This document shows positions 1 through 6,800 of a stretch of 63,252 nucleotides of DNA, in pieces (the first letter of the stretch is position 1; the number at the start of each line of letters is the position of its first letter). The position numbers and the translations under genes are program-made. The notes beneath the pieces were generated by a model. That model had not been told where the DNA came from, made no database searches, and saw only the letters and a list, made by a program, of their open reading frames with translations. Source of the stretch: an uncultured Collinsella sp. (GTDB taxonomy: Bacteria > Actinomycetota > Coriobacteriia > Coriobacteriales > Coriobacteriaceae); contig CABUAT010000010.1 in assembly GCA_902489665.1 (NCBI GenBank), positions 1 through 63,252 on the forward strand, given 5' to 3'.

Positions 1-25
1 AACCCTTCTTCCTCTTTCCGGACAT
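1..25 (-). CDS. 5' fragment of an element-encoded gene, possibly a transposase
   Basis: On the minus strand an ATG at 25 follows GGAGGACGGC and starts MSGKRKKG before the window ends. The right-hand repeat carries the identical start. A basic N-terminus would suit a transposase or other DNA-binding protein, but eight residues cannot identify a family. Confidence 0.35.
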
Positions 26-76
26 GCCGTCCTCCGATCTCCCGGGGCCGGCCGGCCCGGCCCTCAGGGTATCGGG

Positions 77-116
77 TTCCCACATTCATCCGTACATGTA
101 CGGATGAATGTGGGAA
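77..116. repeat. Perfect 40-bp palindrome inside the left element end
   Basis: Each half is 20 bp (left half TTCCCACATTCATCCGTACA). The right-hand copy at 63137-63176 differs only by a T:A to C:G change made on both sides of the centre, so perfect pairing is kept. This may be a terminator that insulates the element's gene, or a recombinase site. Confidence 0.7.
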
Positions 117-159
117 GTGTTCGGATGAAGTTGATAATCAAGGATTTACAAATTCGTAA

Positions 160-208
160 ACTTTTTTGAAAAAAGTGCTTGCACAGTTCTCGAATCATAG
201 GTTATTAT
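160..208 (+). promoter_or_regulatory. Promoter of tRNA-Leu with palindromic A/T box
   Basis: The -35 is TTGCAC (179-184) and the -10 is TATTAT (203-208). Directly upstream lies the inverted repeat ACTTTTTTGAAAAAAGT (160-176). The same arrangement precedes two other tRNA promoters in this window. Confidence 0.65.
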
Positions 209-265
209 CTTCCTCGTTGAACGCGCGGGTCCAACAAAACGAACTGCGAATCAACAACATAGCAT

Positions 266-355
266 GTCGGAGTGGCGGAATTGGCAGACGCGCTAGCTTG
301 AGGTGCTAGTGACCGCTTTTTGGTCATGCGGGTTCAAGTCCCGCCTCCGACACCA
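266..355 (+). tRNA. tRNA-Leu (anticodon GAG)
   Basis: A class II tRNA with acceptor stem GTCGGAG/CTCCGAC. The anticodon arm is CTAGC-TTGAGGT-GCTAG with GAG at positions 34-36. A long variable arm and an encoded 3' CCA (353-355) are present. Confidence 0.95.
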
Positions 356-366
356 TCGCATTTGAG

Positions 367-388
367 AAGCCTCTTCGGAGGCTTTTTT
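367..388 (+). terminator. Intrinsic terminator after tRNA-Leu
   Basis: A stem AAGCCTC/GAGGCTT with a TTCG loop is followed by a T run. Confidence 0.8.
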
Positions 389-414
389 GTTACCGATAGA
401 CGGTGGGGTCCACG

Positions 415-2760
415 ATGGAAACGCTTGAACGCAACGAGTGGGCAGACGTTGCCCAACTAGTCGAGATCACGAGCGATGCTGTCATCATCTGCGAGCTCGA
501 CGGAACCATTCTGCATGTGAATAATCGCTTACTTGGGTTGATGTGCGAGGAACGCGCCGATGTCATCGGTGGAGATGTTAAAGACGTCCTGTACTCGTCC
601 GCTTTTGAACGTGCGACGGAACATCGTCTGCCATTTGAAACTGATGGCTTCGAGAACGAACTGATGCTCAAGCTGAGTGACGGCTCTTTTATCCCCGTCT
701 TGGTTCGCGCGGGCTCCGTAACGCCTCCACGCATCTTTGGGCGCCGCGCACCACGTGTCCTAGTGGCGCTTCACAGTATCGAGGAACAGTATTCTCACGA
801 CCGTCAACTTAAGCGTGCGTTATCGGAGCTTAGAGTTGCGAACAAGCGTCTCTCTGGCACTCTCTCGGTCATTATGAGTACCGTGGGCTCCGATGAGCTG
901 CCCAGCCTACTTGATACCGTTTTGAACCAGCTTGTAGGAACGCTCGATGCTTCGGGTGCCGCTATCTATTTTTCTGAGAGCGGCGGTTTTAAACTTCGCG
1001 GTGTTTCCAAGGAGCTGTACGACAGCTACCTGCCTGAGTTTTTGCCGTATGGCGCTGGCATTCCGACGTATGTTCTTCGTGAGTCGCGTGCCTGTCGCTT
1101 GTCGATTCAACAGGACCTTGAGGGTGATAAGGCCGCCTCCGGTATGTTCATGGACCTGGACAATCGTTCTAAGCACCTGTTGCGCATGCAGGATATGCCT
1201 CCGTACCGCAGCGAGATCTGTCTTCCCGTTTTTTACGGTACGCAGATTCTTGGCGTGCTGGAAGTTGGTTGGAAACGCCCCCAGGCACCGCTCGCCTATG
1301 ACGTTAATGTGCTCGAGGTCATTTGCGATTACCTGTCTATCCAGCTGGTCGGCATGGCATCGAGCCTTCGCTCCCGTCGCACGGCCGAGCTTGGCCGCTC
1401 GCTCAATGTCTTGCGTGATGAGTTGTTTACCTTTCTAGACGATTCCGCCGCGGCTACCCAGGCGGTATCGTCCGAGATCTGCAATATGCTTAACTGCCAT
1501 TTTTGCCCTGTTGAGTATGACGCCAGTCTGGATTCCTACGTCATAGATTTTGAAGGTGGCAGTCGCGTTGCTTTGCCGGACGATCCCGAGAAGCTTTTCT
1601 TTTCCACGACGGCGCCAGCGGCACGTCTGGGGGCTGGCCCTGATGGCTTTGAGGCATCTGTTTTGGGCGGTACGAGTGCCGAGGACCTTAAACACGTCCG
1701 TATAACTCGCGTTGACGAATCGATGCCTATGGGAGGCTGGCTTAGGGCGCATGGTCTGCCTTGTCAAGGTCTCTACGTCGACTCCGGCATCGAGGCGGGG
1801 CGACCACGCTCTAAGGGTGATGGCAAGCACAGTAACGACGCAATTGTTCCTGCTTCTGTTGCGAAGAGCCCGACGACGCGCGCGCTGCTGCTTCGTGATG
1901 GTAGCCAAGAGCCGATTGATGATCTTGAATATGACTACTTGGTGCACTTGGCGCATGACTTTGAACTGATCTACGAAGGCGAATCTCAAAAGCGCGAGGA
2001 GCGCCATATCGCTCAGACCCTTCAGATCGGCATGAGAAATTCCCTGGGGGATGTTCCGGGTATCGCAACCGATTCGGTGTACCTGTCAGCCACGAACTCG
2101 GCGTTGGTCGGCGGCGATTTCTATACGCTCATCCGTCTTCCCGACGACTGCGCCGTCATGATTCTGGGTGATGTGTCTGGCAAAGGCATTGAGGCCGCAT
2201 CGATGTCCGCGCTCGTCAAGACGGCCCTGACGGCATATGCGTGGGAGGGCGCTGGACCGGCCCGCATGGCACGCTCTCTTAACAGTATGCTCATGGGCTT
2301 TTCGAGGGTCGAGACGTTCGTGACGGCCTTTATCGCCAAGATTGACCTTAAAGCCGGACGCGCAACGTATTGTTCGGCGGGCCATCCTCCGACCATGGTC
2401 ATTAGGCCAGAGTCGATGCCGCTGGGTGGCGGCGAGGCCCGTGGGGGAGAGGTCGAGCTGCTTGGATGCCAATCGGGCGTAATCGGTGCCTTTGAGAGCA
2501 TGGTGTACGAGACAGGCGTGTTTACGTTCGCTCCTGGCGACATGCTCTTCATGTATACGGACGGAACGATTGAGGCCCGCGACCGCACCGGAGCGTTCTT
2601 TGGTGAGCAGCGCCTTCGTGACCTTCTGCTCTCTGTCTCGGGTGAGGGCGTATCGGGCATTTGCGGCAAGGTCTTGGGCGAGCTTGACCGATTTACCGAA
2701 TCGGCGCTGGACGATGACATTGCATTGGTGTCCCTTGAGTTTTTACGGGGTCGTTCATAG
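415..2760 (+). CDS. RsbU/SpoIIE-type PP2C phosphatase with PAS and GAF sensors
   Basis: The protein has 781 residues and three parts. A PAS domain lies at about 9-105 (motif AVIICELDGTILHVN). A GAF domain lies at about 155-310. A C-terminal SpoIIE-family PP2C domain spans about 545-781. The metal-binding acidic motifs GGDFY, GDVSGKGIEAA and DDDIALVSLEF are intact. This family dephosphorylates STAS anti-anti-sigma factors in partner-switching cascades. No membrane segment is evident, so the signal is probably cytoplasmic. The ATG at 415 is preferred over a GTG at 403 because GGTGGGG precedes it. The STAS+HATPase gene that starts 78 bp downstream is the likely substrate or partner. The middle region between GAF and PP2C is not recognised. 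Confidence 0.9.
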   Translation: METLERNEWADVAQLVEITSDAVIICELDGTILHVNNRLLGLMCEERADVIGGDVKDVLYSSAFERATEHRLPFETDGFENELMLKLSDGSFIPVLVRAGSVTPPRIFGRRAPRVLVALHSIEEQYSHDRQLKRALSELRVANKRLSGTLSVIMSTVGSDELPSLLDTVLNQLVGTLDASGAAIYFSESGGFKLRGVSKELYDSYLPEFLPYGAGIPTYVLRESRACRLSIQQDLEGDKAASGMFMDLDNRSKHLLRMQDMPPYRSEICLPVFYGTQILGVLEVGWKRPQAPLAYDVNVLEVICDYLSIQLVGMASSLRSRRTAELGRSLNVLRDELFTFLDDSAAATQAVSSEICNMLNCHFCPVEYDASLDSYVIDFEGGSRVALPDDPEKLFFSTTAPAARLGAGPDGFEASVLGGTSAEDLKHVRITRVDESMPMGGWLRAHGLPCQGLYVDSGIEAGRPRSKGDGKHSNDAIVPASVAKSPTTRALLLRDGSQEPIDDLEYDYLVHLAHDFELIYEGESQKREERHIAQTLQIGMRNSLGDVPGIATDSVYLSATNSALVGGDFYTLIRLPDDCAVMILGDVSGKGIEAASMSALVKTALTAYAWEGAGPARMARSLNSMLMGFSRVETFVTAFIAKIDLKAGRATYCSAGHPPTMVIRPESMPLGGGEARGGEVELLGCQSGVIGAFESMVYETGVFTFAPGDMLFMYTDGTIEARDRTGAFFGEQRLRDLLLSVSGEGVSGICGKVLGELDRFTESALDDDIALVSLEFLRGRS

Positions 2761-2838
2761 ACGACGCTGGGCGGGCTGAATCCGTACGGTTGGGGAAACG
2801 AATGCATCGAGTGGGCTTTTTTGGGGAACCATGGTCGT

Positions 2839-3585
2839 ATGAATGAGTGGAATGACATAGCGGTTTTGACGCCTCCAGGCGATATCGACATCGCCACGGT
2901 GCCTGCGCTGCGTCGGCGGTTGGATGCTTTGATTGGCCGCGGCGTGCGTCGTGTTGTCATCAACTGTCAGGCTGTTAGCTTTATCGATTCGACGGGCTTG
3001 GCATTCCTGCTTACGCGCGCTCGTGAGCTCATGAGGCGAGAAGGCCTGCTTTCGCTCGTCAATGCATCGGGTGAAGTTGTTCGCTTTTTGGAGATTGCTC
3101 GTCTTGTCGATATCCTTCATGTCGCGGGGCCGGCACGGGAGTCTATTCCCGCCATTCCGGTGGGGGAGCTGCCTCGCTGGAGTAAGAGCGTCGAGGTCCG
3201 TCAGGGTATCGAGAATCTTCCATACTACCGACATCGCATTGCCGAACTCCTTGAATCGCTTCCGTTGCGCCGTGACGAGCGCTACGATGTCGCATTGGCG
3301 TCGGGGGAGGCGCTGGGTAATGCCTATGACCATGCGGGCGGTATCGGGTGCGTCCTGACGGTTCAGGCCTATGGCGATCGCGTTGTGGTTGAGGTGCTTG
3401 ATCGAGGTGCCGGCTATTCTATCGATGAAACGAGCGAGCCGGTTGCATCTGAGGAACGCGGCCGTGGTATCAAGCTTATGCGTATGCTCGTCGATAACGT
3501 GGAGGTTGCTCGTCGTACGGACGGCGCCGGCACGCGCGTGCAGATGGTGAAGCTGTTTAGCGGAGCGCTGGAATCGTGTGCCTAG
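2839..3585 (+). CDS. STAS domain fused to a SpoIIAB/RsbW-like ATPase domain
   Basis: The protein has 248 residues. An N-terminal STAS (anti-anti-sigma) domain at about 5-100 has the phosphorylatable serine in FIDSTGLAFL. A C-terminal GHKL ATPase domain at about 115-245 has an N-box EALGNAYDHA, a G1 box DRGAGYS and a G2 box RGRGIKL. In classical modules these are separate proteins, a kinase/anti-sigma and its antagonist. The fusion, next to the matching PP2C phosphatase, suggests a self-contained switch. No sigma factor lies nearby. The ATG at 2839 is chosen because the longer frame begins with a TTG (2821) lacking a ribosome site. GGGGAA lies upstream at a rather long distance. Confidence 0.85.
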   Translation: MNEWNDIAVLTPPGDIDIATVPALRRRLDALIGRGVRRVVINCQAVSFIDSTGLAFLLTRARELMRREGLLSLVNASGEVVRFLEIARLVDILHVAGPARESIPAIPVGELPRWSKSVEVRQGIENLPYYRHRIAELLESLPLRRDERYDVALASGEALGNAYDHAGGIGCVLTVQAYGDRVVVEVLDRGAGYSIDETSEPVASEERGRGIKLMRMLVDNVEVARRTDGAGTRVQMVKLFSGALESCA

Positions 3586-3630
3586 CCAATCGCTTTAGCG
3601 CGTTTGGCTATTAAGAACATGCGGCAGACA

Positions 3631-3678
3631 AGTTTTTTGAAAAAAGTACTTGCGTCTTTTGGACAACTCGCGTAAATT
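3631..3678 (+). promoter_or_regulatory. Promoter of the tRNA-Gly/Cys/Gly cluster
   Basis: The -35 is TTGCGT (3650-3655), the spacer 17 bp and the -10 TAAATT (3673-3678). An A/T inverted repeat, AGTTTTTTGAAAAAAGT, precedes the -35. Confidence 0.65.
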
Positions 3679-3690
3679 AATAACCCGCAA

Positions 3691-3766
3691 GCGGACATGG
3701 CTCAGTTGGTAGAGCACAACCTTGCCAAGGTTGGGGTCGCGGGTTCGAGCCCCGTTGTCCGCTCCA
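3691..3766 (+). tRNA. tRNA-Gly (anticodon GCC), copy 1
   Basis: A cloverleaf with acceptor GCGGACA/TGTCCGC, anticodon arm CAACC-TTGCCAA-GGTTG and encoded CCA. It is identical to the genes at 3917 and 6036. Confidence 0.95.
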
Positions 3767-3776
3767 TTGCATTTCC

Positions 3777-3799
3777 GGACCGTTTAGGCGGTCCTTTTT
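3777..3799 (+). terminator. Hairpin with T run between tRNA-Gly and tRNA-Cys
   Basis: GGACCG/CGGTCC with a six-base loop and TTTTT. The next tRNA starts two bases later without a visible promoter, so read-through or processing is likely. Confidence 0.55.
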
Positions 3800-3800
3800 C

Positions 3801-3874
3801 GGCGAAGTGGCCAAGTGGTAAGGCAGAGGCCTGCAAAGCCTTTACCCCCGGTTCGAATCCGGGCTTCGCCTCCA
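3801..3874 (+). tRNA. tRNA-Cys (anticodon GCA)
   Basis: Acceptor GGCGAAG/CTTCGCC, anticodon GCA within GGCCTGCAAAGCC, encoded CCA. Confidence 0.95.
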
Positions 3875-3916
3875 GGCAACATCCGGGCGCTCCGGCGCCC
3901 GTTTTGTTTTACATAT

Positions 3917-3992
3917 GCGGACATGGCTCAGTTGGTAGAGCACAACCTTGCCAAGGTTGGGGTCGCGGGTTCGAGCCCCGTTGTCCGCTCCA
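3917..3992 (+). tRNA. tRNA-Gly (anticodon GCC), copy 2
   Basis: Identical in sequence to the tRNA-Gly at 3691. It lies 42 bp after tRNA-Cys. Confidence 0.95.
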
Positions 3993-4000
3993 AACGCAAT

Positions 4001-4032
4001 AGCCCGGCTACTACGGTAACTGGGCTTTTTTG
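4001..4032 (+). terminator. Terminator of the tRNA cluster
   Basis: The stem AGCCCGG/CTGGGCT (one mismatch) is followed by TTTTTT. Confidence 0.7.
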
Positions 4033-4169
4033 TACCCATCGCATGGGCCCGAACCCGAAAGGGAGCGAGCGTTTGGGGCGTGGCTGTGGCGTTGTTTGCC
4101 GCGAATGTTAGCTTTGAGCGTATCATCGTGGACATCTCGCAAAACCTCGTTGCAAGGGAGGCGCACCCC

Positions 4170-5903
4170 ATGGCTACAGAAAAGTCCTCTTCTCGCTCAT
4201 GGATGTCCGATGCCGCGATCTATCAGATCTACCCGCGCTCGTTTAAGGATTCGACTGGTTCGGGTCTGGGCGATATCGCGGGCATTACCCAGCAGATGGA
4301 CTATCTTGAGCGGCTGGGTATCGAGGCCATCTGGCTGAGCCCGTTTTACCCATCGCCTCTTGTCGATGGTGGCTATGATGTGGCGGACTACTGCGATGTC
4401 GATCCGCGTCTCGGCTCGCTTGACGACTTCGATGACATGATCGCTGCGGCTCACGCGTGTGGCATCAAGGTCATCGTCGACATCGTGCCCAACCATTCAT
4501 CCAACCAGCACCCGTGGTTCAAAGCCGCTCTTGCCGCCGGCCCCGGATCGCCCGAACGCGCCCGTTATATCTTCCGCGATGGTCGCGGCGAGCATGGCGA
4601 GCTGCCTCCCACCAATTGGAATGCCAACTTTGGCGGCCCCGCATGGACGCGTGTTGCGGACGGTCAGTGGTATCTGCACATGTTTACGCCCGAGCAGCCG
4701 GACTTTGACTGGTCATGCCCTGAGGTTCACGCGCTCTTTTGCGACGTCCTGGCGTTTTGGAGCGATCGAGGCGTCGACGGCTTTCGCATTGATGTGGCGC
4801 AGGGTCTCGCCAAGGATCTCGACCGCGATGACCTCGACCGGTGGCATCTCGCCGAGGGCGATGACATGGTTGACGACGGCACCCATCCGCTGTGGGACCG
4901 CAATGAGGTCCACGAGATCTATCGCGAGTGGCGCCGCGTGTTCGACCGCTATAATCCGCCGCGCAGTGCCGTTGCCGAGGCGTGGGTGCTGCCCGAGCGC
5001 CAGTATCTCTACGCGCGTCCCAGCGAGCTTGGCCAGACATTCAACTTTGAGTTTGCCAAGGCCACTTGGACCTATGATGACATGCACACTGCAATCGAGA
5101 AGGGCTTGAAGGCAGCCGTCGAATCCGATTCCGCCTCGACCTGGGTACTCTCCAACCACGACGTGCCGCGCGTGGCGACACGCTATGCCCTGCCGCAAAT
5201 CAAGGCGACGCGCTACCACCAGATTGCGCTCGACTGGCTCTTGCGCGACGGGTCGTCTTATGACGAGGACCGTGAACTCGGCGAGCGCCGCGCGCGGGCG
5301 GCCCTTTTGCTTGAGCTGGCGCTTCCGGGCTCGGCATACGTGTATCAGGGTGAGGAGCTCGGCCTTTTTGAGGTGGCTGATATCCCGTGGGCTGCACTCG
5401 AAGACCCTACTGCGACCAATACGCACGGACCGAAGCGTGAGAAGGGGCGCGACGGCTGTCGTGTGCCCCTGCCGTGGGTGGCGGCGGACGATCCCGCGCA
5501 TGGCGGATCGTTTGGGTTTTCGCCGGCAGACGCCGATGCGGCGCCCCATCTGCCGCAGCCTGCATGGTTTTCCGATTATGCTGCCGATAGGGAAGAAGTG
5601 GACCCGACATCGATGCTTGCGCTCTATCGTGACGCCCTCTGGCTGCGGCGCAAGCTGCGCGGTTGCGCCAACGATCTTGCGTGGCTCGATCTTGACGGGC
5701 GCACCGGTCTTGCGGATGGTGCTGAGGGCGCTGAGGGCGGCGTCATCGCCTATCGCCGCGATAACGGCTGGGCGTGTGTGACGAACTTCGGCGCAGCACC
5801 CGTGGAGCTGCCGGCGGGCAGGGTCCTGCTCACCTCATCACCGCTTGCAGACGGCAGGCTCGCGCAGGACAGCTCTGCCTGGATCATGCTCGGTGAGATG
5901 TAG
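4170..5903 (+). CDS. Alpha-glucosidase, glycoside hydrolase family 13
   Basis: The protein has 577 residues and the oligo-1,6-glucosidase/maltase architecture: a (beta/alpha)8 barrel followed by a small C-terminal beta domain. Family motifs are visible: DIVPNHSS, DGFRIDVAQGL (nucleophile Asp), VAEAWV (acid/base Glu) and SNHDVPR (transition-state Asp). It should hydrolyse short alpha-glucosides in the cytoplasm, since no signal peptide is seen. The ATG at 4170 follows AAGGGAGG by 10 bases; the frame is open further upstream but lacks a ribosome site. The exact linkage preference (alpha-1,4, alpha-1,6 or trehalose) cannot be read from the sequence. It stands alone between tRNA genes. Confidence 0.92.
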   Translation: MATEKSSSRSWMSDAAIYQIYPRSFKDSTGSGLGDIAGITQQMDYLERLGIEAIWLSPFYPSPLVDGGYDVADYCDVDPRLGSLDDFDDMIAAAHACGIKVIVDIVPNHSSNQHPWFKAALAAGPGSPERARYIFRDGRGEHGELPPTNWNANFGGPAWTRVADGQWYLHMFTPEQPDFDWSCPEVHALFCDVLAFWSDRGVDGFRIDVAQGLAKDLDRDDLDRWHLAEGDDMVDDGTHPLWDRNEVHEIYREWRRVFDRYNPPRSAVAEAWVLPERQYLYARPSELGQTFNFEFAKATWTYDDMHTAIEKGLKAAVESDSASTWVLSNHDVPRVATRYALPQIKATRYHQIALDWLLRDGSSYDEDRELGERRARAALLLELALPGSAYVYQGEELGLFEVADIPWAALEDPTATNTHGPKREKGRDGCRVPLPWVAADDPAHGGSFGFSPADADAAPHLPQPAWFSDYAADREEVDPTSMLALYRDALWLRRKLRGCANDLAWLDLDGRTGLADGAEGAEGGVIAYRRDNGWACVTNFGAAPVELPAGRVLLTSSPLADGRLAQDSSAWIMLGEM

Positions 5904-5976
5904 GGGCATCTCGCTGCGAGCCTGCGTTTGTTCGCGCCTTTCGTGACGACTGATGCCCTCGCGAGAGCGTCGCAAA

Positions 5977-6023
5977 ACTTTTTAAAAAAAGTTCTTGCAT
6001 AGGATGCGGGCATCACGTAAGAT
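5977..6023 (+). promoter_or_regulatory. Promoter of tRNA-Gly/tRNA-Val
   Basis: The -35 is TTGCAT (5995-6000), the spacer 17 bp and the -10 TAAGAT (6018-6023). It is preceded by the A/T inverted repeat AACTTTTTAAAAAAAGTT. Confidence 0.65.
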
Positions 6024-6035
6024 TAATCCTCGTAA

Positions 6036-6111
6036 GCGGACATGGCTCAGTTGGTAGAGCACAACCTTGCCAAGGTTGGGGTCGCGGGTTCGAGCCCCGT
6101 TGTCCGCTCCA
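6036..6111 (+). tRNA. tRNA-Gly (anticodon GCC), copy 3
   Basis: Third identical copy, with anticodon GCC and encoded CCA. Confidence 0.95.
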
Positions 6112-6114
6112 TTT

Positions 6115-6189
6115 GGGCGTTTAGCTCAGGGGGAGAGCGCTTCCCTGACACGGAAGAGGTCAGAAGTTCAAATCTTCTAACGCCCACCA
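6115..6189 (+). tRNA. tRNA-Val (anticodon GAC)
   Basis: Acceptor GGGCGTT/AACGCCC, anticodon GAC within TTCCCTGACACGGAA, encoded CCA. It starts three bases after tRNA-Gly, so the two are cotranscribed. Confidence 0.95.
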
Positions 6190-6197
6190 AATGTTCG

Positions 6198-6236
6198 CAG
6201 CTCAGAGGCTATGTCCTCTGGGCTGTTTTGTTTTGC
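6198..6236 (+). terminator. Terminator of the tRNA-Gly/Val unit
   Basis: CAGCTCAGAGG pairs with CCTCTGGGCTG (one G:T pair) and is followed by TTTTGTTTT. Confidence 0.75.
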
Positions 6237-6510
6237 TACCAAGCACGCCGTCAAATATGCCACCAAATATTGATCCAAGGTCCCCGTAGAGGTGCCGGCA
6301 GATTGCATACGTCCTGGCCGACCGTGACCGCAACATGTTGGTCAAGCATAATCTTTTGGATTCTTTTGGCGTGAGCGGCTTGGTTTTGGTAGGATTTGTC
6401 AGCGGCTTGACTAAGGGGGTTTTATAACTGCCATGCAGGTAGCCGTGTTGGTAACGTTTTACCGACTTCCCAAGAACCCCTCATTTTTAATGCGTCTGCA
6501 AAATGACTAA
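6237..6510. other. Gene-free stretch upstream of the nrdD promoter
   Basis: I recognise no gene here. CCACCAAAT of the tRNA-Val 3' end (6183-6191) recurs at about 6260-6268, a possible but very short attachment-site remnant. The open frames in this stretch have neither ribosome sites nor coding character. Confidence 0.4.
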
Positions 6511-6528
6511 TTGCTTTGACCTGCTGAA

Positions 6529-6576
6529 ACACTATATGTTGTGTTTGACCTAAAAAAGGAATACAGGATATAGATG
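6529..6576 (+). promoter_or_regulatory. Tandem NrdR boxes over the nrdD promoter
   Basis: Box 1 at 6529-6544 reads ACACTATATGTTGTGT, close to the known NrdR consensus. A weaker box 2 at 6561-6576 lies exactly 32 bp further on. A promoter with -35 TTGACC (6545-6550) and -10 TATAGA (6569-6574) sits between and within them, so NrdR bound to both boxes would block it. The 5' leader to nrdD is about 220 nt. Confidence 0.7.
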
Positions 6577-6800
6577 CCTCTTTGTCGTATGATAGATGGC
6601 GGACAGAGAACGAGAACCTTATTCGCCCCATTTGGATAGATCTTCGAGCCCCTTGATTGGCTGCGAGGATTGTCCGCATGAGGGCCTATGGTTATCGAGA
6701 ACACAGATTGCGCGACGGCGCCGCAAGACAGGGGCAAGCCCTGCCGGGTATCGTTTGGCTCTGAAGCGCGATGAGGCTACGATGCGAAAGAGGCAAGAAG

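Larger units (their letters stand above)
1..145 (-). mobile_element. End of a repeated, probably insertion-sequence, element (left copy)
   Basis: These bases recur as the reverse complement at 63108-63252 with only three differences (positions 56, 93 and 100). The outer part carries a GGAGGA site and an ATG whose reading frame runs off the window. The inner part carries a 40-bp perfect palindrome. The similarity stops abruptly after position 145 and the flanking sequences differ, as expected for two insertions of one element. The family cannot be named because only the first codons of its gene are present. Confidence 0.6.

Noticed and set aside
6183..6268. An attachment site made by CCACCAAAT repeated after tRNA-Val
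   Set aside because: Nine bases are too few, and no integrase or phage gene is nearby.
3697..6374. Short frames starting MAQLVEHNLAKVG over the tRNA-Gly copies
   Set aside because: They are translations of tRNA genes.
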